Notes: a model not told the origin generated them from the sequence alone. Shown: positions 27,984 through 37,365, counted from the first letter of the stretch. The stretch is 64,000 nt of DNA from Chitinophagaceae bacterium (GCA_003168265.1 PMSV01000019.1:186001-250000), one strand, 5' to 3'. A program made the numbers and translations.

Positions 27984-28562
27984 TCAATAGAACTCTATTG
28001 AAGGTTTCCTGGTCTGATAATTCGTTGCCTGTTTATTCATACCCGGGTTTGCCGGTGGGATATAATAAGGGAATGCACCGCGCTGGACTCCAAAACTGCC
28101 TGAAATGGAAAATGTTCTGGCATCATTGACATACATCAAACCAACCATCGCTCGCCCATACAAGCCAAAATTCCCCTGTGAAAAGGGGTAACCGGAAATA
28201 TACTTCGTCGGATCTGTAGAAAGGAACTGGTTATTGAAAGCCATATAGGCTGGCGCTACCGCAATGCCCGCAAAAGCATAGAGATTATTGGTAATTTTCC
28301 GATTGAGCTGTAAGCCGACTGGAATTGTGTAATAAAGTGAACTTCCTCCCCGAAACGAATTGATCCCGGTTGAAAAGGCTGCACTAGAACTCAATATCCA
28401 TTTTTTATCCGGGGAAAATGCAGAATACAAAGCTCCCGGCTTTTTCAAATTCTCAGATCGCGTAGTATCTTCAGTAGCGGTAGCGGTGTTGTTTTGGCCC
28501 TGCACCAAATTAGATATGGCCACGCAAAGCAATATCGGAGTGAACCTGAATATATTCTGCAT
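27984..28562 (-). CDS. Exported, probably outer-membrane protein
   Basis: 192 aa with a signal peptide (about 1-22, ending VQGQ). Its body alternates short strands with aromatic residues, e.g. WILSSSAAFSTGINSFRGGSSLYYTIPVGLQLNRKI and FGLYGRAMVGLMYV, as in small beta-barrels, and it ends in Phe-Tyr, consistent with a barrel C-terminus. I do not recognise the family. Function unknown. Confidence 0.65.
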   Translation of the reverse strand: MQNIFRFTPILLCVAISNLVQGQNNTATATEDTTRSENLKKPGALYSAFSPDKKWILSSSAAFSTGINSFRGGSSLYYTIPVGLQLNRKITNNLYAFAGIAVAPAYMAFNNQFLSTDPTKYISGYPFSQGNFGLYGRAMVGLMYVNDARTFSISGSFGVQRGAFPYYIPPANPGMNKQATNYQTRKPSIEFY

Positions 28563-28684
28563 AGACTGATTATTTGAAGAAGTTTACCCAAAATTAGGTT
28601 TTTATTCTTTTTTAATTACCCTTTAACATTTGTCATGTTGGCAATCCCTATCCAAACACCGATTATTAATTGAGACCCACCCGC

Positions 28685-28714
28685 AAAAAAAAATTCCAGG
28701 CTGTTGCCTGGAAT
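28685..28714 (-). terminator. Terminator of the type IX cargo gene
   Basis: On the minus strand ATTCCAGGC pairs perfectly with GCCTGGAAT around 4 nt, followed by nine or more T. It begins 29 bp after the stop codon. Confidence 0.9.
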
Positions 28715-28742
28715 GAGGGTTCGGGATGTATTATCGGGTCGA

Positions 28743-31034
28743 TCATTCTGATTTGAGTACCTGTCTTGCCAGCACCTGATCCTGATATTGGACCTTCAGC
28801 ATGTACATGGCCGCAGGAAGATGACTTAGATTATAAATATGAACGCTGTTGATTCCATGCATTACAGATTGCTTCTGCTGTACGATTTGCCTGCCGAACA
28901 TGTCATAAAGGGTCATTACGGCCTGATCATTTCCCGGAACAGTCAGCGTGAAGTTCAATTGGCTGTTAAAGGGATTGACCAGGGATTGGATATTGAAAAC
29001 GATGGCATTGCTGCTGATGAGGATGGTATTGCTCATTACGGAGAACCTTCCACTTACCATTGTAATGCGGTAATAAGTCTCTCCGCTAACTGGCGTCGGG
29101 TCTGTAAACGCATAGTTAGCATTCATTCCGTCTATTGCGTCTCCGGCCACTGTGCCGATGGTTTCAAAATGGTTCTGGTCTGTACTTTTTTCAACAAGGT
29201 AATTTGACCCTTCCGTCTCATTTGCCGTAGTCCAGGAAAGATGGGACTGGCCGTTTTGCAAAAGGCCGCTGAATTGAATAAAATTCACAGGCAATATGGC
29301 AGAGCAATTCACCGCAACGATTTCCATTATGGAACTGCTTGTTTCTGAACATCCGGAACTTCCGAGATTGGAAGCAGAGGACGCCACAATGATCCTGTAT
29401 TGAACGTTCGTATGAACATGGTCTAAACGGTAATAACGGGTAATCGTGTACTGGTATGCTCCAAGACTTGCATTATAGACAGGCGTAGCATTTCCTGAGG
29501 AAGCCGTACCCGTAGTATCGTTTCCTGCAAGGGTCCAGGTCACACCGCTATCCAGGCTCTGCTGAATTTCCCATTGGGTGTAATTGTTGAAATAGGATGT
29601 CATCTGGTAACGAACTGTATCGTCTGAGCCCATGCAAAGTGTATCGGGTTTATTCGGTACCAATGCGATGCTGGGAAGGCAAGTGGAAACTGCGATATCG
29701 TCCATTGCCCAGTCATTTCCACCACCACCGGGGGCGTTATTATGCACACTAATGACCATTGAAGTCTGCGTGGGCCCTGTCAGGTAAACAAATCCTTTCT
29801 GCACCCACTGACCGCTATAAGGTATATCACCGGTTGTAAAATAATCTGTTCCGTTCACATTAAAAGTGATATTCGGATGTACACCCGAAGAGTCGCCGAC
29901 TCCGGTAGGTATATAACCCGCACCGGATGCTCCTACTCCATTACTGTCACAACCGCATTTTGAGCACATGTTGCGAATCCAAACGGAATATTGGTAATAG
30001 GTGTTGGGGCAAAGATTGGTTACGGTATCCAGAAATGCCGTATCAGTCCTGTAAGAGGCATTGATCACCAGCATATACCCGCCTGTAGCTCCGGAATTGA
30101 CATCCGTGGCCGGATTACCAAGTAAAGGATTACTAGCGCCGGTATGGTCTCCGATAATATCCCAGTATCCAAAAATACGGTGGGAGGGCGACTGTGAATT
30201 GTCAGGTTTGGCCCAGGTATTCACAATTGAATAACCCAGTGCCGCCGTGGTTCCTCCGCTTGTATTATTGGAAACTCCATAGTAATAGTCCCCGGGAGAT
30301 CCGGCCGTACTTGAAAAAAGAGCATACGTATAGCTGGCCGGAACATCATTGGAAGGGCCTCTGTCCTTAGCATTTCCGGAACCGAAAGTACCTCCGTATT
30401 CAGTGGTTATTGCATTGCCTCCGATAGAGTTGCTGCACATGCCATAACTCTGGTAAAGAAGGATATTATCAGCAGGGAAATTGATGGCCATAGCTGTGCC
30501 TGATGATTTATAATTGATTGCGCCGCCACCGATATTGATCAGGGTGCCGAATGAGTTTGAAGCATTCACCACAACCGAAAAAGAACCGACCAGGATACAA
30601 GTGCTTCCGTAAAATGATGGCTTGCTGGTATTACTTATAGTGCCTCCGGCAGAAGAAGTGGCTCCGCTACCAAGATTTATCGTAATATTTCCGGCAGAAT
30701 AGGTACCGGCGTCGTCTCCGGATGCGTCAGTAAAACTATTATAAACCTTTCCTTCGTTGGTGAGGATAGAAAGTGTTCCCGGAAGGTAGGTCGTTCCTGC
30801 AGGCACAGCATCGGTGTATGTACAATTAGTGTATGTTCCCGATTTTACTACGAATGTTGCCCTGATTTGAAGGGTATCGCCAGGTTGAATCGTTCCTGCA
30901 GAAATGTTTCTGGAAAGGTCAACAAAACTTTTTCCATAATCCTGTGAGAAAGAAGTTTCAGAGATGAATAAAAGCATCCCGATAGCCAGGATTTGGATGC
31001 ATTTTTTGGTTGTTAAAAGGTTTTGCGTTTTCAT
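28743..31034 (-). CDS. Type IX secretion cargo protein with C-terminal sorting domain
   Basis: 763 aa with a signal peptide (about 1-31). The N-terminal part (about 35-170) resembles a DUF11-type adhesion domain; the middle (about 330-460) is a jelly-roll-like segment with SVWIRNMCSKCGCD and WAMDDIAVSTC. Near residues 590-680 is a fibronectin-like part, FIQFSGLLQNGQSHLSWTTANETEGSNYLVEKS. The last 80 residues are a T9SS type A domain: NPFNSQLNFTLT, MTLYDMFGRQI and an end YMLKVQYQDQVLARQVLK. It should be exported and anchored on the cell surface. The upstream region holds three 11-bp tandem repeats (31083-31115). Confidence 0.82.
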   Translation of the reverse strand: MKTQNLLTTKKCIQILAIGMLLFISETSFSQDYGKSFVDLSRNISAGTIQPGDTLQIRATFVVKSGTYTNCTYTDAVPAGTTYLPGTLSILTNEGKVYNSFTDASGDDAGTYSAGNITINLGSGATSSAGGTISNTSKPSFYGSTCILVGSFSVVVNASNSFGTLINIGGGAINYKSSGTAMAINFPADNILLYQSYGMCSNSIGGNAITTEYGGTFGSGNAKDRGPSNDVPASYTYALFSSTAGSPGDYYYGVSNNTSGGTTAALGYSIVNTWAKPDNSQSPSHRIFGYWDIIGDHTGASNPLLGNPATDVNSGATGGYMLVINASYRTDTAFLDTVTNLCPNTYYQYSVWIRNMCSKCGCDSNGVGASGAGYIPTGVGDSSGVHPNITFNVNGTDYFTTGDIPYSGQWVQKGFVYLTGPTQTSMVISVHNNAPGGGGNDWAMDDIAVSTCLPSIALVPNKPDTLCMGSDDTVRYQMTSYFNNYTQWEIQQSLDSGVTWTLAGNDTTGTASSGNATPVYNASLGAYQYTITRYYRLDHVHTNVQYRIIVASSASNLGSSGCSETSSSIMEIVAVNCSAILPVNFIQFSGLLQNGQSHLSWTTANETEGSNYLVEKSTDQNHFETIGTVAGDAIDGMNANYAFTDPTPVSGETYYRITMVSGRFSVMSNTILISSNAIVFNIQSLVNPFNSQLNFTLTVPGNDQAVMTLYDMFGRQIVQQKQSVMHGINSVHIYNLSHLPAAMYMLKVQYQDQVLARQVLKSE

Positions 31035-31082
31035 ACTATTAGCGGATTTAAGTTTGAACCGAAACTCAAATTCTGGGCTCGG

Positions 31083-31115
31083 TATGCCAATGGTTTACCA
31101 ATGGAATGCCAATAG
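31083..31115. repeat. Three contiguous 11-bp tandem repeats upstream of the type IX cargo gene
   Basis: TATGCCAATGG, TTTACCAATGG and AATGCCAATAG follow one another without a gap, so CCAAT recurs at exactly 11-bp intervals (31087, 31098, 31109). They lie 49-81 bp upstream of the cargo gene's ATG, facing it. One turn of B-DNA spacing suggests a binding site for a protein that contacts one face of the helix, as OmpR-type regulators do. A non-coding repeat is the only other reading. Confidence 0.55.
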
Positions 31116-31218
31116 TATAAACAACTGAAAAACAATAAATTAAAAAGATAAAAGGCTGATCTGAATTCCAAATTTGGGAAAAGCGGTCCTTTTGCGGGCC
31201 CAGATCAGGCTGAGCTAA

Positions 31219-31253
31219 TAAAAATCCGGATCAGGCCCTGGCCTGTCCGGATT
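31219..31253 (-). terminator. Terminator of the NHL lipoprotein gene
   Basis: AATCCGGA and CAGGCC pair with GGCCTG and TCCGGATT (one bulged base) around CTG. On the minus strand it is followed by TTTATTAG. It starts 22 bp past the stop. Confidence 0.8.
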
Positions 31254-31274
31254 TACCTGATCGATATTAAAAAA

Positions 31275-32300
31275 TTATTGGGCAGGGAATTCCATCACGC
31301 GGTTATTATTGGTATCTGCCACATATATATTGCCATTAGCATCAAGGCATACATCGTTCGGATAATCGAGCTCGTTCAGGTCGCTGCCCAAATAACCCGT
31401 TCCGGCGACCATTACCCCCTGGCTGGCTCCTGGAGCCCATTTGACAATGCGATTATTTCCTACATCTGCCACATAGATATTCCCCTGGCCATCTACAAAT
31501 AGCCCGGTCGGTCCGTTGAGTTCATTCAGCGCAGAGCCCTGGGTCTGATTTCCGGCTACAAGAGTACCCTTGCTCGCACCAGGAGCCCACTCCACGACCC
31601 GGTTATTTCCCTGGTCTGATACATAAACATCGCCGCTCGTATTGACCGAAATTCCCCGGCAAATGTTTAAGACCGTCAGTTGGCCTCCAAATTCGTCCTG
31701 AATACCCGCAACAATTACCCCCTGGCTCGCACCGGGGCTGTATTCCAATACCCGGCTGTTATAACTGTCTGAAACATATAGATCCCCCTGACCATCAACA
31801 TAGACTGCATTGGGGCTATATAGCTGATCGAGGCTGTCCCCCTCTCCATTTTCTCCTGCGACTACGGTTCCGGTGCTGGCTCCTGCGGCCCATTCAACAA
31901 CCCTGTTATTGCCCATGTCGGCTATAAACAAATTGTTGTGAGTGTCTACGAAAATGCCCCTGGGTGAATTCAATTCATTGAGATTGCTGCCAGCCGTATC
32001 ATTGCCTGCCACCACGACCCCCTGTCCTGATCCGGGAGCCCATTTCGTGATCCTATTGTAGGTTGCGTCGGCTACATAGAGATTGCCCGAAGCATCGAGG
32101 CAGATTTTTACTGGAGATCCGAATTCATTCAATGCACTTCCGGATACCGCCGTCATTCCGGCGATCACCTTACCGGCCACGGAACCGGATGTATTTGGCC
32201 CGGAACTGCTTTTTTTGCATCCCACGCAAAGCATCTGGCTGCTAATAATGGCCAGGATCAGCAACCTGGTCAGGATCGGTAATTGTTTTAATGGAATCAT
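31275..32300 (-). CDS. NHL-repeat beta-propeller lipoprotein
   Basis: 341 aa. The N-terminal signal ends in a lipobox (LCVGC, Cys near residue 28) followed by KKSSSGP. The rest is six NHL repeats of about 48-50 residues, each with the pattern N/G-LYVADxxNNRVxxWAPG and a GVxVAG spacer, expected to form a six-bladed propeller. The repeats are also visible as near-identical 150-bp DNA units. The function is unknown; NHL propellers bind proteins, ligands or glycans. The protein is probably anchored to the outer membrane. It stands alone. Confidence 0.85.
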   Translation of the reverse strand: MIPLKQLPILTRLLILAIISSQMLCVGCKKSSSGPNTSGSVAGKVIAGMTAVSGSALNEFGSPVKICLDASGNLYVADATYNRITKWAPGSGQGVVVAGNDTAGSNLNELNSPRGIFVDTHNNLFIADMGNNRVVEWAAGASTGTVVAGENGEGDSLDQLYSPNAVYVDGQGDLYVSDSYNSRVLEYSPGASQGVIVAGIQDEFGGQLTVLNICRGISVNTSGDVYVSDQGNNRVVEWAPGASKGTLVAGNQTQGSALNELNGPTGLFVDGQGNIYVADVGNNRIVKWAPGASQGVMVAGTGYLGSDLNELDYPNDVCLDANGNIYVADTNNNRVMEFPAQ

Positions 32301-32329
32301 ATAAAAGATTTTAAGTTCTGGTTTACAGT

Positions 32330-32341
32330 TTGAATATTCAA
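32330..32341. promoter_or_regulatory. 12-bp perfect palindrome upstream of the NHL gene
   Basis: TTGAATATTCAA is a perfect 12-bp palindrome, 30 bp upstream of the NHL lipoprotein ATG. It could be an operator, but palindromes of this length occur by chance in AT-rich DNA. Confidence 0.3.
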
Positions 32342-32550
32342 CTAAAAAAATGAGGTTTATCTGAACCGCACAACAAATTTACTTATAGTCCTATATCAGA
32401 GTCAATAACTAAATTTCAGTAATCCGAGGTCGCAGTCGGGAATACTCATCTGTTTTTAAATGGGCGTCCTGTATGGTATTTAACAGGAGCTAAACAAAAC
32501 TTTAACTGGTCGTGATCACCTGTAATCAAATCTTTGGAGGATATTTAATC

Positions 32551-32958
32551 ATGATCAAATTGCTTATTCTATCCCTGGGCATACTCACACAATTGAATGT
32601 GAGAGCCAGCTTGCCCGCTGCACTGAGTTTAACCAGTCAGCAAGGAATTTCACCAAGGGAGGATGCGTTTGGCCCGGAATTCAGAAAACATCCCAGGCTT
32701 CGCTTCCATGAAAAAAAAGGAACTATGGGTACGATTTTGCCACTGACCCTGGGTCCCCTTGGCTACCTGATAATCAGAATCAGTTCCCATGATCAGGTAA
32801 TTATCGAACATGCAAAAAAAGCAATCTCAATTTGGATTGTCATGGCGGTCTTGGGAGGCATGTTATGGTATGGCGCCACCTATAATTATACGGTTATGGG
32901 CAAGGCCTTTGACGATATTCTTGCGGCAATAGCCCAATCATTTGCAAATAGCAATTAA
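32551..32958 (+). CDS. Small exported or membrane protein of unknown function
   Basis: 135 aa from the ATG at 32551, preceded 6-14 bp upstream by a purine-rich TTTGGAGG that resembles a ribosome-binding site. A signal peptide (about 1-20) is followed by a Ser/Arg-rich part, then hydrophobic segments at about 62-76 (GTILPLTLGPLGYLIIRI) and 90-112 (KKAISIWIVMAVLGGMLWYG). It resembles small peptidase-free membrane proteins; I do not recognise the family. Confidence 0.5.
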   Translation: MIKLLILSLGILTQLNVRASLPAALSLTSQQGISPREDAFGPEFRKHPRLRFHEKKGTMGTILPLTLGPLGYLIIRISSHDQVIIEHAKKAISIWIVMAVLGGMLWYGATYNYTVMGKAFDDILAAIAQSFANSN

Positions 32959-32976
32959 ATCAAATAGAATTCGGCC

Positions 32977-33372
32977 CTATTTCAATGCAATGGAGTTCTT
33001 AGGTAAATAAAAAATCGTCCTTTTTGCCTTTGATGAAGTATAAATCATCCTGGCATAGTTACCGGAATTGGCTACCCACTTGATCTTGTCTCCTACAGGT
33101 AAGCGATTGCTGTCAAAATAAGAGCCAAGGGGGCATTTTGCATAATTGCCCCTGACATCTTCGGCACGGGAGGAAAAACAGATCATTTTTCTGGAATCAG
33201 GTTTGGGATATTCATAACCGTAAATCCTGAATTCGGTTTTTGGATCAGGCAAAACAAATAGCTCTTTAGATTTCTTATCTACTCTGCAAATGGGAGTTGC
33301 AGCCATCCTGGTCTGTGAATTGGAAGCATAGCCCGAAAACAGCAGGAAAATCGCGAATAGCACTTTATTCAT
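32977..33372 (-). CDS. Small exported protein of unknown function
   Basis: 131 aa with a signal peptide (about 1-20, ending SNSQ). The rest is basic, with Cys at several positions in ATPICRVDKKSKELF, KMICFSSRAEDV and AKCPLGSYFD. No family is recognised. It is convergent with the previous gene (18 bp) and not close to the following oxidoreductase gene. Confidence 0.55.
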   Translation of the reverse strand: MNKVLFAIFLLFSGYASNSQTRMAATPICRVDKKSKELFVLPDPKTEFRIYGYEYPKPDSRKMICFSSRAEDVRGNYAKCPLGSYFDSNRLPVGDKIKWVANSGNYARMIYTSSKAKRTIFYLPKNSIALK

Positions 33373-33440
33373 ACAATTGGATTTCAGATTATTAGATGTA
33401 TCAATGCAAGCGGCATGCCATTCGCCGCTGCGGGACTGAT

Positions 33441-34868
33441 TTATCCCAATTTCACTTCCCAGCCCTTTCTGTATTCTCTTTTAACGAATTGGTTGGCTTC
33501 GTCGAAATTGGTGATTTTCATATTGGCTGCATCCCATAATAATTTCTTTCTGCCAGGAAAGCCCTTTCCATCGGTTCCTTTCAGGTTCCAGCTACGCAGG
33601 GCCAAATTGCCCATTAAAATGGTTTCGGTAAGCGGGCCGGCATATTCGAATGGAGAACTAAGCTCATTCCTTCCATAGCCTGCAATACAAGCATTCACCC
33701 ATTGGGCGTAATGGCCCTCCGGAACCCTTGGAAGGGTTTTAGGGACACTTACTTCCTGCATGCGGGATGTCGGGAGCAGGGTCGGACTGGCTCCATAAGT
33801 ACCGCACATCATCTTCCCTTTTGAGCCTTCGATGATCACACCGCCATCTCCCCCACCCATTCTCTCTTCGGGCCCTAATTCGTCAGGACGTTCAGGTTGA
33901 ATTCCGCCATCCATCCAATGCAATTTAATATCCGGCTTACCATCTTTGCCAGGAAATTTTAAAATAACCGATGAAGAAACGGGGCAGCTTTCCGGGAAAT
34001 AATCGGGAGTCCACATTTTCCCATAGGTTGTTCCGATGCTGCATTCCACTTCTGAAGGATAACCCAGTCCCACAGTTTTGAAAGCGGGATCGATCAGATG
34101 GCAACCCATATCACCCAATGCCCCCGTTCCAAAATTCCAGAATCCCCTCCAGGAGAAGGGGACATATTCTTTATGGTAATCCTGGATCTGAGCAGGTCCC
34201 AGCCAAAGATCCCAATCCAGTTCTTTTGGTATCGGATCAGTTGATACCGGAGTTCCCGTACCCTGTGGCCATACAGGACGGTTTGTCCAAACTATGATTT
34301 TATGCGCGTCGCCGATAATGCCTGCATTGAACCATTCCTGCATTTGCCGGACACCATCACCGCTGGAGCCCTGGTTTCCCATCTGGGCCACCACTTTATA
34401 ACGTCTGGCCATTTCGGTCAACATGCGTGCTTCATAGATATCATGGGTCATCGGCTTTTGCACATACACATGTTTGCCGAGCTGCATGGCAGCGGCGGCA
34501 GCTATGGCATGGCAATTATCAGGGATGGATACCGAGACGGCGTCGATATGGCGGCGTTCCTTATGAAGCATTTCCCGAAAATCTTTAAAGTATTTTGCCT
34601 GAGGGAACCTCTTTACAGAATTTGCAGCCTGACGATCATCTACGTCGCAGAGATAGGCAATCTCGGCGTGCCCGCTTTCAAAAAAAGCCTTCAGGTCGCC
34701 TGCCCCTTTTCCGCCTGCCCCAATCCCGGCGATTATGAGTTTATCCGAGGGCGCTACAAAGCCCCTGCCTAGAACGTGACGGGGTATGATAAAAAAACCG
34801 GCTGCGGCCATGCCCGTTTGTCCAAGGAATTTTCTACGGGATTGATTTGTGGTGATTTTGTTTTTCAT
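33441..34868 (-). CDS. Tat-exported Gfo/Idh/MocA oxidoreductase, paralogue 1
   Basis: 475 aa from the ATG at 34868. A Tat signal (SRRKFLGQTG and a hydrophobic run) leads to an NAD(P)-binding Rossmann domain (KLIIAGIGAGGKGAGDL) and a long C-terminal domain. The usual TPDHTHA segment is IPDNCHA here, losing a His that the second paralogue keeps, and the EKP-type motif reads QKP. Sister gene 35911-37365 is highly similar throughout. Family members oxidise or epimerise sugars and inositols. The kinase gene precedes it by 19 bp. The substrate cannot be named. Confidence 0.85.
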   Translation of the reverse strand: MKNKITTNQSRRKFLGQTGMAAAGFFIIPRHVLGRGFVAPSDKLIIAGIGAGGKGAGDLKAFFESGHAEIAYLCDVDDRQAANSVKRFPQAKYFKDFREMLHKERRHIDAVSVSIPDNCHAIAAAAAMQLGKHVYVQKPMTHDIYEARMLTEMARRYKVVAQMGNQGSSGDGVRQMQEWFNAGIIGDAHKIIVWTNRPVWPQGTGTPVSTDPIPKELDWDLWLGPAQIQDYHKEYVPFSWRGFWNFGTGALGDMGCHLIDPAFKTVGLGYPSEVECSIGTTYGKMWTPDYFPESCPVSSSVILKFPGKDGKPDIKLHWMDGGIQPERPDELGPEERMGGGDGGVIIEGSKGKMMCGTYGASPTLLPTSRMQEVSVPKTLPRVPEGHYAQWVNACIAGYGRNELSSPFEYAGPLTETILMGNLALRSWNLKGTDGKGFPGRKKLLWDAANMKITNFDEANQFVKREYRKGWEVKLG

Positions 34869-34887
34869 ATAACAGTTGCTAATTGAT

Positions 34888-35790
34888 CTAATAAATTCCG
34901 AATACTGCCCTTGCTCCGGAATTGACAAGGAGGGACTGTATATCAGCCATGCTTCCTTTAAATGGCCCGGATGATTCTATTTTGAGGGTAGCCATGGCAG
35001 CAGCAAATTCGCCTGACTCCCGATATCCTTCTCCTTTGATTCGCTGATAGAGATAGCCCGCCATATAAGTATCCCCGCAACCTGTTGCATCCACAACGGC
35101 AGTAAGCGGGTTATAGGCTGGTATCTGGTAAAAACGGGAACCATTGTAAATAATCGAACCGCGACTGCCTAAAGTAATGACGACTTCTTTGACACCCCAA
35201 TCGTGCAATATCCTGATCGCCGTCTTCACATCCGAAGACCCGGTCAGCACTTCCATTTCGAGTTCATTTGCCTTGAGAACGGTCACATATTGAAGGGCTT
35301 CTTTTTTGTCCGGCCAGTCGACAGGAATGACTTGCTGATCTACCACTTTTCTAAGAAAGCCCTGCACATCAAGAGAAACCTTTCCCTGGGAGGAAAGAGC
35401 TTTGATCATATTCACCGGAATATCATCTGCTAACAGAGGTCCTAAATGAAAATATTGCGCGCGGAGCCCGATAAAGTCCTGAGCTCTGAAGGGATCAGCC
35501 ATCTGTAAAACGCGCTGCTTCCGATGGTCCTGATCCTGTTCATAGTGATTCTCAAAATAAACGGTCTTGATTGAATGTCCAACCACTTTAACCTCAATAT
35601 GCTGATCACGCAGATCGTTTACAAAATGCATCTCTGTTTCCGCGAGAGAAGTCGCAAGTAAATAACTTAGATCAGCCTGGCGCATGGCGCTGGAAAAATA
35701 CAAAGCGGTTCCCCCTGGCATAATAACAGAAGATCGGGGGGTTATGACTCTATCGATGGTAATATGTCCAACGCAACAAATATCGTACAT
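34888..35790 (-). CDS. PfkB-family carbohydrate kinase
   Basis: 300 aa. The N-terminal GGTALYFSSAMRQ segment and the C-terminal anion-hole motif D234-A-T-G-C-G-D240 mark the PfkB/ribokinase family; D240 is the expected catalytic base, and Cys replaces the usual Ala in the GAGD part. It phosphorylates a sugar or nucleoside. It lies between two Gfo/Idh/MocA genes on the same strand, so an operon handling an oxidised sugar or cyclitol is likely. Which one cannot be read from the sequence. Confidence 0.85.
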   Translation of the reverse strand: MYDICCVGHITIDRVITPRSSVIMPGGTALYFSSAMRQADLSYLLATSLAETEMHFVNDLRDQHIEVKVVGHSIKTVYFENHYEQDQDHRKQRVLQMADPFRAQDFIGLRAQYFHLGPLLADDIPVNMIKALSSQGKVSLDVQGFLRKVVDQQVIPVDWPDKKEALQYVTVLKANELEMEVLTGSSDVKTAIRILHDWGVKEVVITLGSRGSIIYNGSRFYQIPAYNPLTAVVDATGCGDTYMAGYLYQRIKGEGYRESGEFAAAMATLKIESSGPFKGSMADIQSLLVNSGARAVFGIY

Positions 35791-35910
35791 CCGTTGTAGA
35801 ATGAAAATCCAGGTAATTTATATAAAAGAATCAGGAAAGGAAAAATAATTTGATGACAGGACAAACGGTTATTTTCATATTCCTGACCGGATGTCTATTG
35901 AAAAATATGA

Positions 35911-37365
35911 TCACGCTCCTAAACTCCATCCTTCCCGGTAAGTCCTCCTGATAAACTCGTTTGCATCATCAAAATTTGTGATCTTCATATTCGGTCCGTC
36001 CCAGAGCAATTTGATATGTCGTCCGGGATAATAATTATCCCCCTTCTCATTTTTTTTCTGTATATTATAACTGCGGATAGCGAGATTTCCCATGAGCACG
36101 CTTTCCGTCAGGGGCCCTGCGATATCAAATTGAGAGCTTAGGTTTTTTGCTTTTTCGCTTCCATAACCTGCGATCGCAGCCTCAACCCAGGCAGCATAAT
36201 GACCCTCGTCCCCATTCGGAACCCTGGCAACTGTCTGAGGAACCTGGGTTTCCTTTGTTCTTGAAGTGGGTAAAAGCTGGGGATTCATTCCGTAGGTTCC
36301 GCACATCATATTGCCCTTGGTTCCTATGAAAAAAGTGCCGTTATCTCCATCTCCGAAAACTTCATTGGCTCCCAGTTCCACCGGCCGGGTAGGTTGAATA
36401 CCACCATCCATCCAATGCAATTCCAAATCAGGCTTGCCATGGACTCCCTTAAAGACGAGGGTTATATGAGATGCAAGAGGGCCGCATTCCGGGTGATAGG
36501 CTGAATGCCAGTTTTCAATATATTGCCCGGCCACGCTGCATTCTGCAGAAATCGGATAACCGAGGCCAAGGACGGCGAAGGCGGGAGCCATGATATGGCA
36601 GGCCATATCGCCCAAAGCTCCGGTTCCATAATCCCACCAGCCTCTCCAATTAAAGGGAAGCAGGCCTTCAAAATAGTCCTTTTTAGGTGCAGTACCCAGC
36701 CAAAGATCATAATCCAATTCCGAAGGGATCGGGGACGCGGTGGCCGGCCTTCCAATTCCCTGCGGCCATATTGGCCGGTTCGTAAAACAATATACTGTTT
36801 TAACATCCCCGATAAGTCCTGCATTATACCAATCCTGAAGAAGTCTCACCCCATCTCCGCTGGAACCCTGATTTCCCATCTGGGTCACTACCTTAAAACG
36901 GTGAGCCGCCTGGGTCAGCATGCGTGCCTCATAAATGTCATGGGTAAGCGGCTTTTGTACGTAAACATGCTTATTGAGTTGCATGGCTGCCATGGCCGCT
37001 ACTGCATGTGTATGATCCGGAGTGGATACGGATACGGCATCAATGTATTTTGCTTCCTTGGACAACATTTCCCTGAAATCCTTATACCGCTTGGCATTAG
37101 GAAATCTATCGACTGAGGTCTTGGCCTGGCGGTCATCCACGTCGCAGAGATAGGCGATTTCCGCCTTGCCGCTCTCTGAAAAATAATTTAGATCGCTTTC
37201 TCCTTTACCGCCTACTCCGATACCGGCAATGATGAGTTTGTCACTTGGCGCTACAAAGCCCCTTCCGAGCACATGACGGGGTACGATGAAAAAACCTGCT
37301 GCTGCTATCGTGGAGTTCTTAAGAAATTTTCTTCGTGATGGTTTGAAAGCATTTTTCTTTTGCAT
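35911..37365 (-). CDS. Tat-exported Gfo/Idh/MocA oxidoreductase, paralogue 2
   Basis: 484 aa. SRRKFLKNST begins a Tat signal; the Rossmann fold shows KLIIAGIGVGGKGESDL. It keeps TPDHTHA and has VQKPLTHDIYEAR, as in its sister at 33441-34868. Both share VIAP-like DIYEARML, GNQGSSGDGVR and LHWMDGGIQP segments. It is the first gene of the minus-strand trio (this, kinase, paralogue 1), with a 120-bp gap before the kinase. Export by Tat means the reaction would happen in the periplasm. Confidence 0.85.
   Translation of the reverse strand: MQKKNAFKPSRRKFLKNSTIAAAGFFIVPRHVLGRGFVAPSDKLIIAGIGVGGKGESDLNYFSESGKAEIAYLCDVDDRQAKTSVDRFPNAKRYKDFREMLSKEAKYIDAVSVSTPDHTHAVAAMAAMQLNKHVYVQKPLTHDIYEARMLTQAAHRFKVVTQMGNQGSSGDGVRLLQDWYNAGLIGDVKTVYCFTNRPIWPQGIGRPATASPIPSELDYDLWLGTAPKKDYFEGLLPFNWRGWWDYGTGALGDMACHIMAPAFAVLGLGYPISAECSVAGQYIENWHSAYHPECGPLASHITLVFKGVHGKPDLELHWMDGGIQPTRPVELGANEVFGDGDNGTFFIGTKGNMMCGTYGMNPQLLPTSRTKETQVPQTVARVPNGDEGHYAAWVEAAIAGYGSEKAKNLSSQFDIAGPLTESVLMGNLAIRSYNIQKKNEKGDNYYPGRHIKLLWDGPNMKITNFDDANEFIRRTYREGWSLGA

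Noticed and set aside
27984-28001. TCAATAG-AACT-CTATTGA hairpin as a terminator for the parvulin gene
   Set aside because: Stem is AT-rich and there is no following T run; it lies within codons of the convergent gene.
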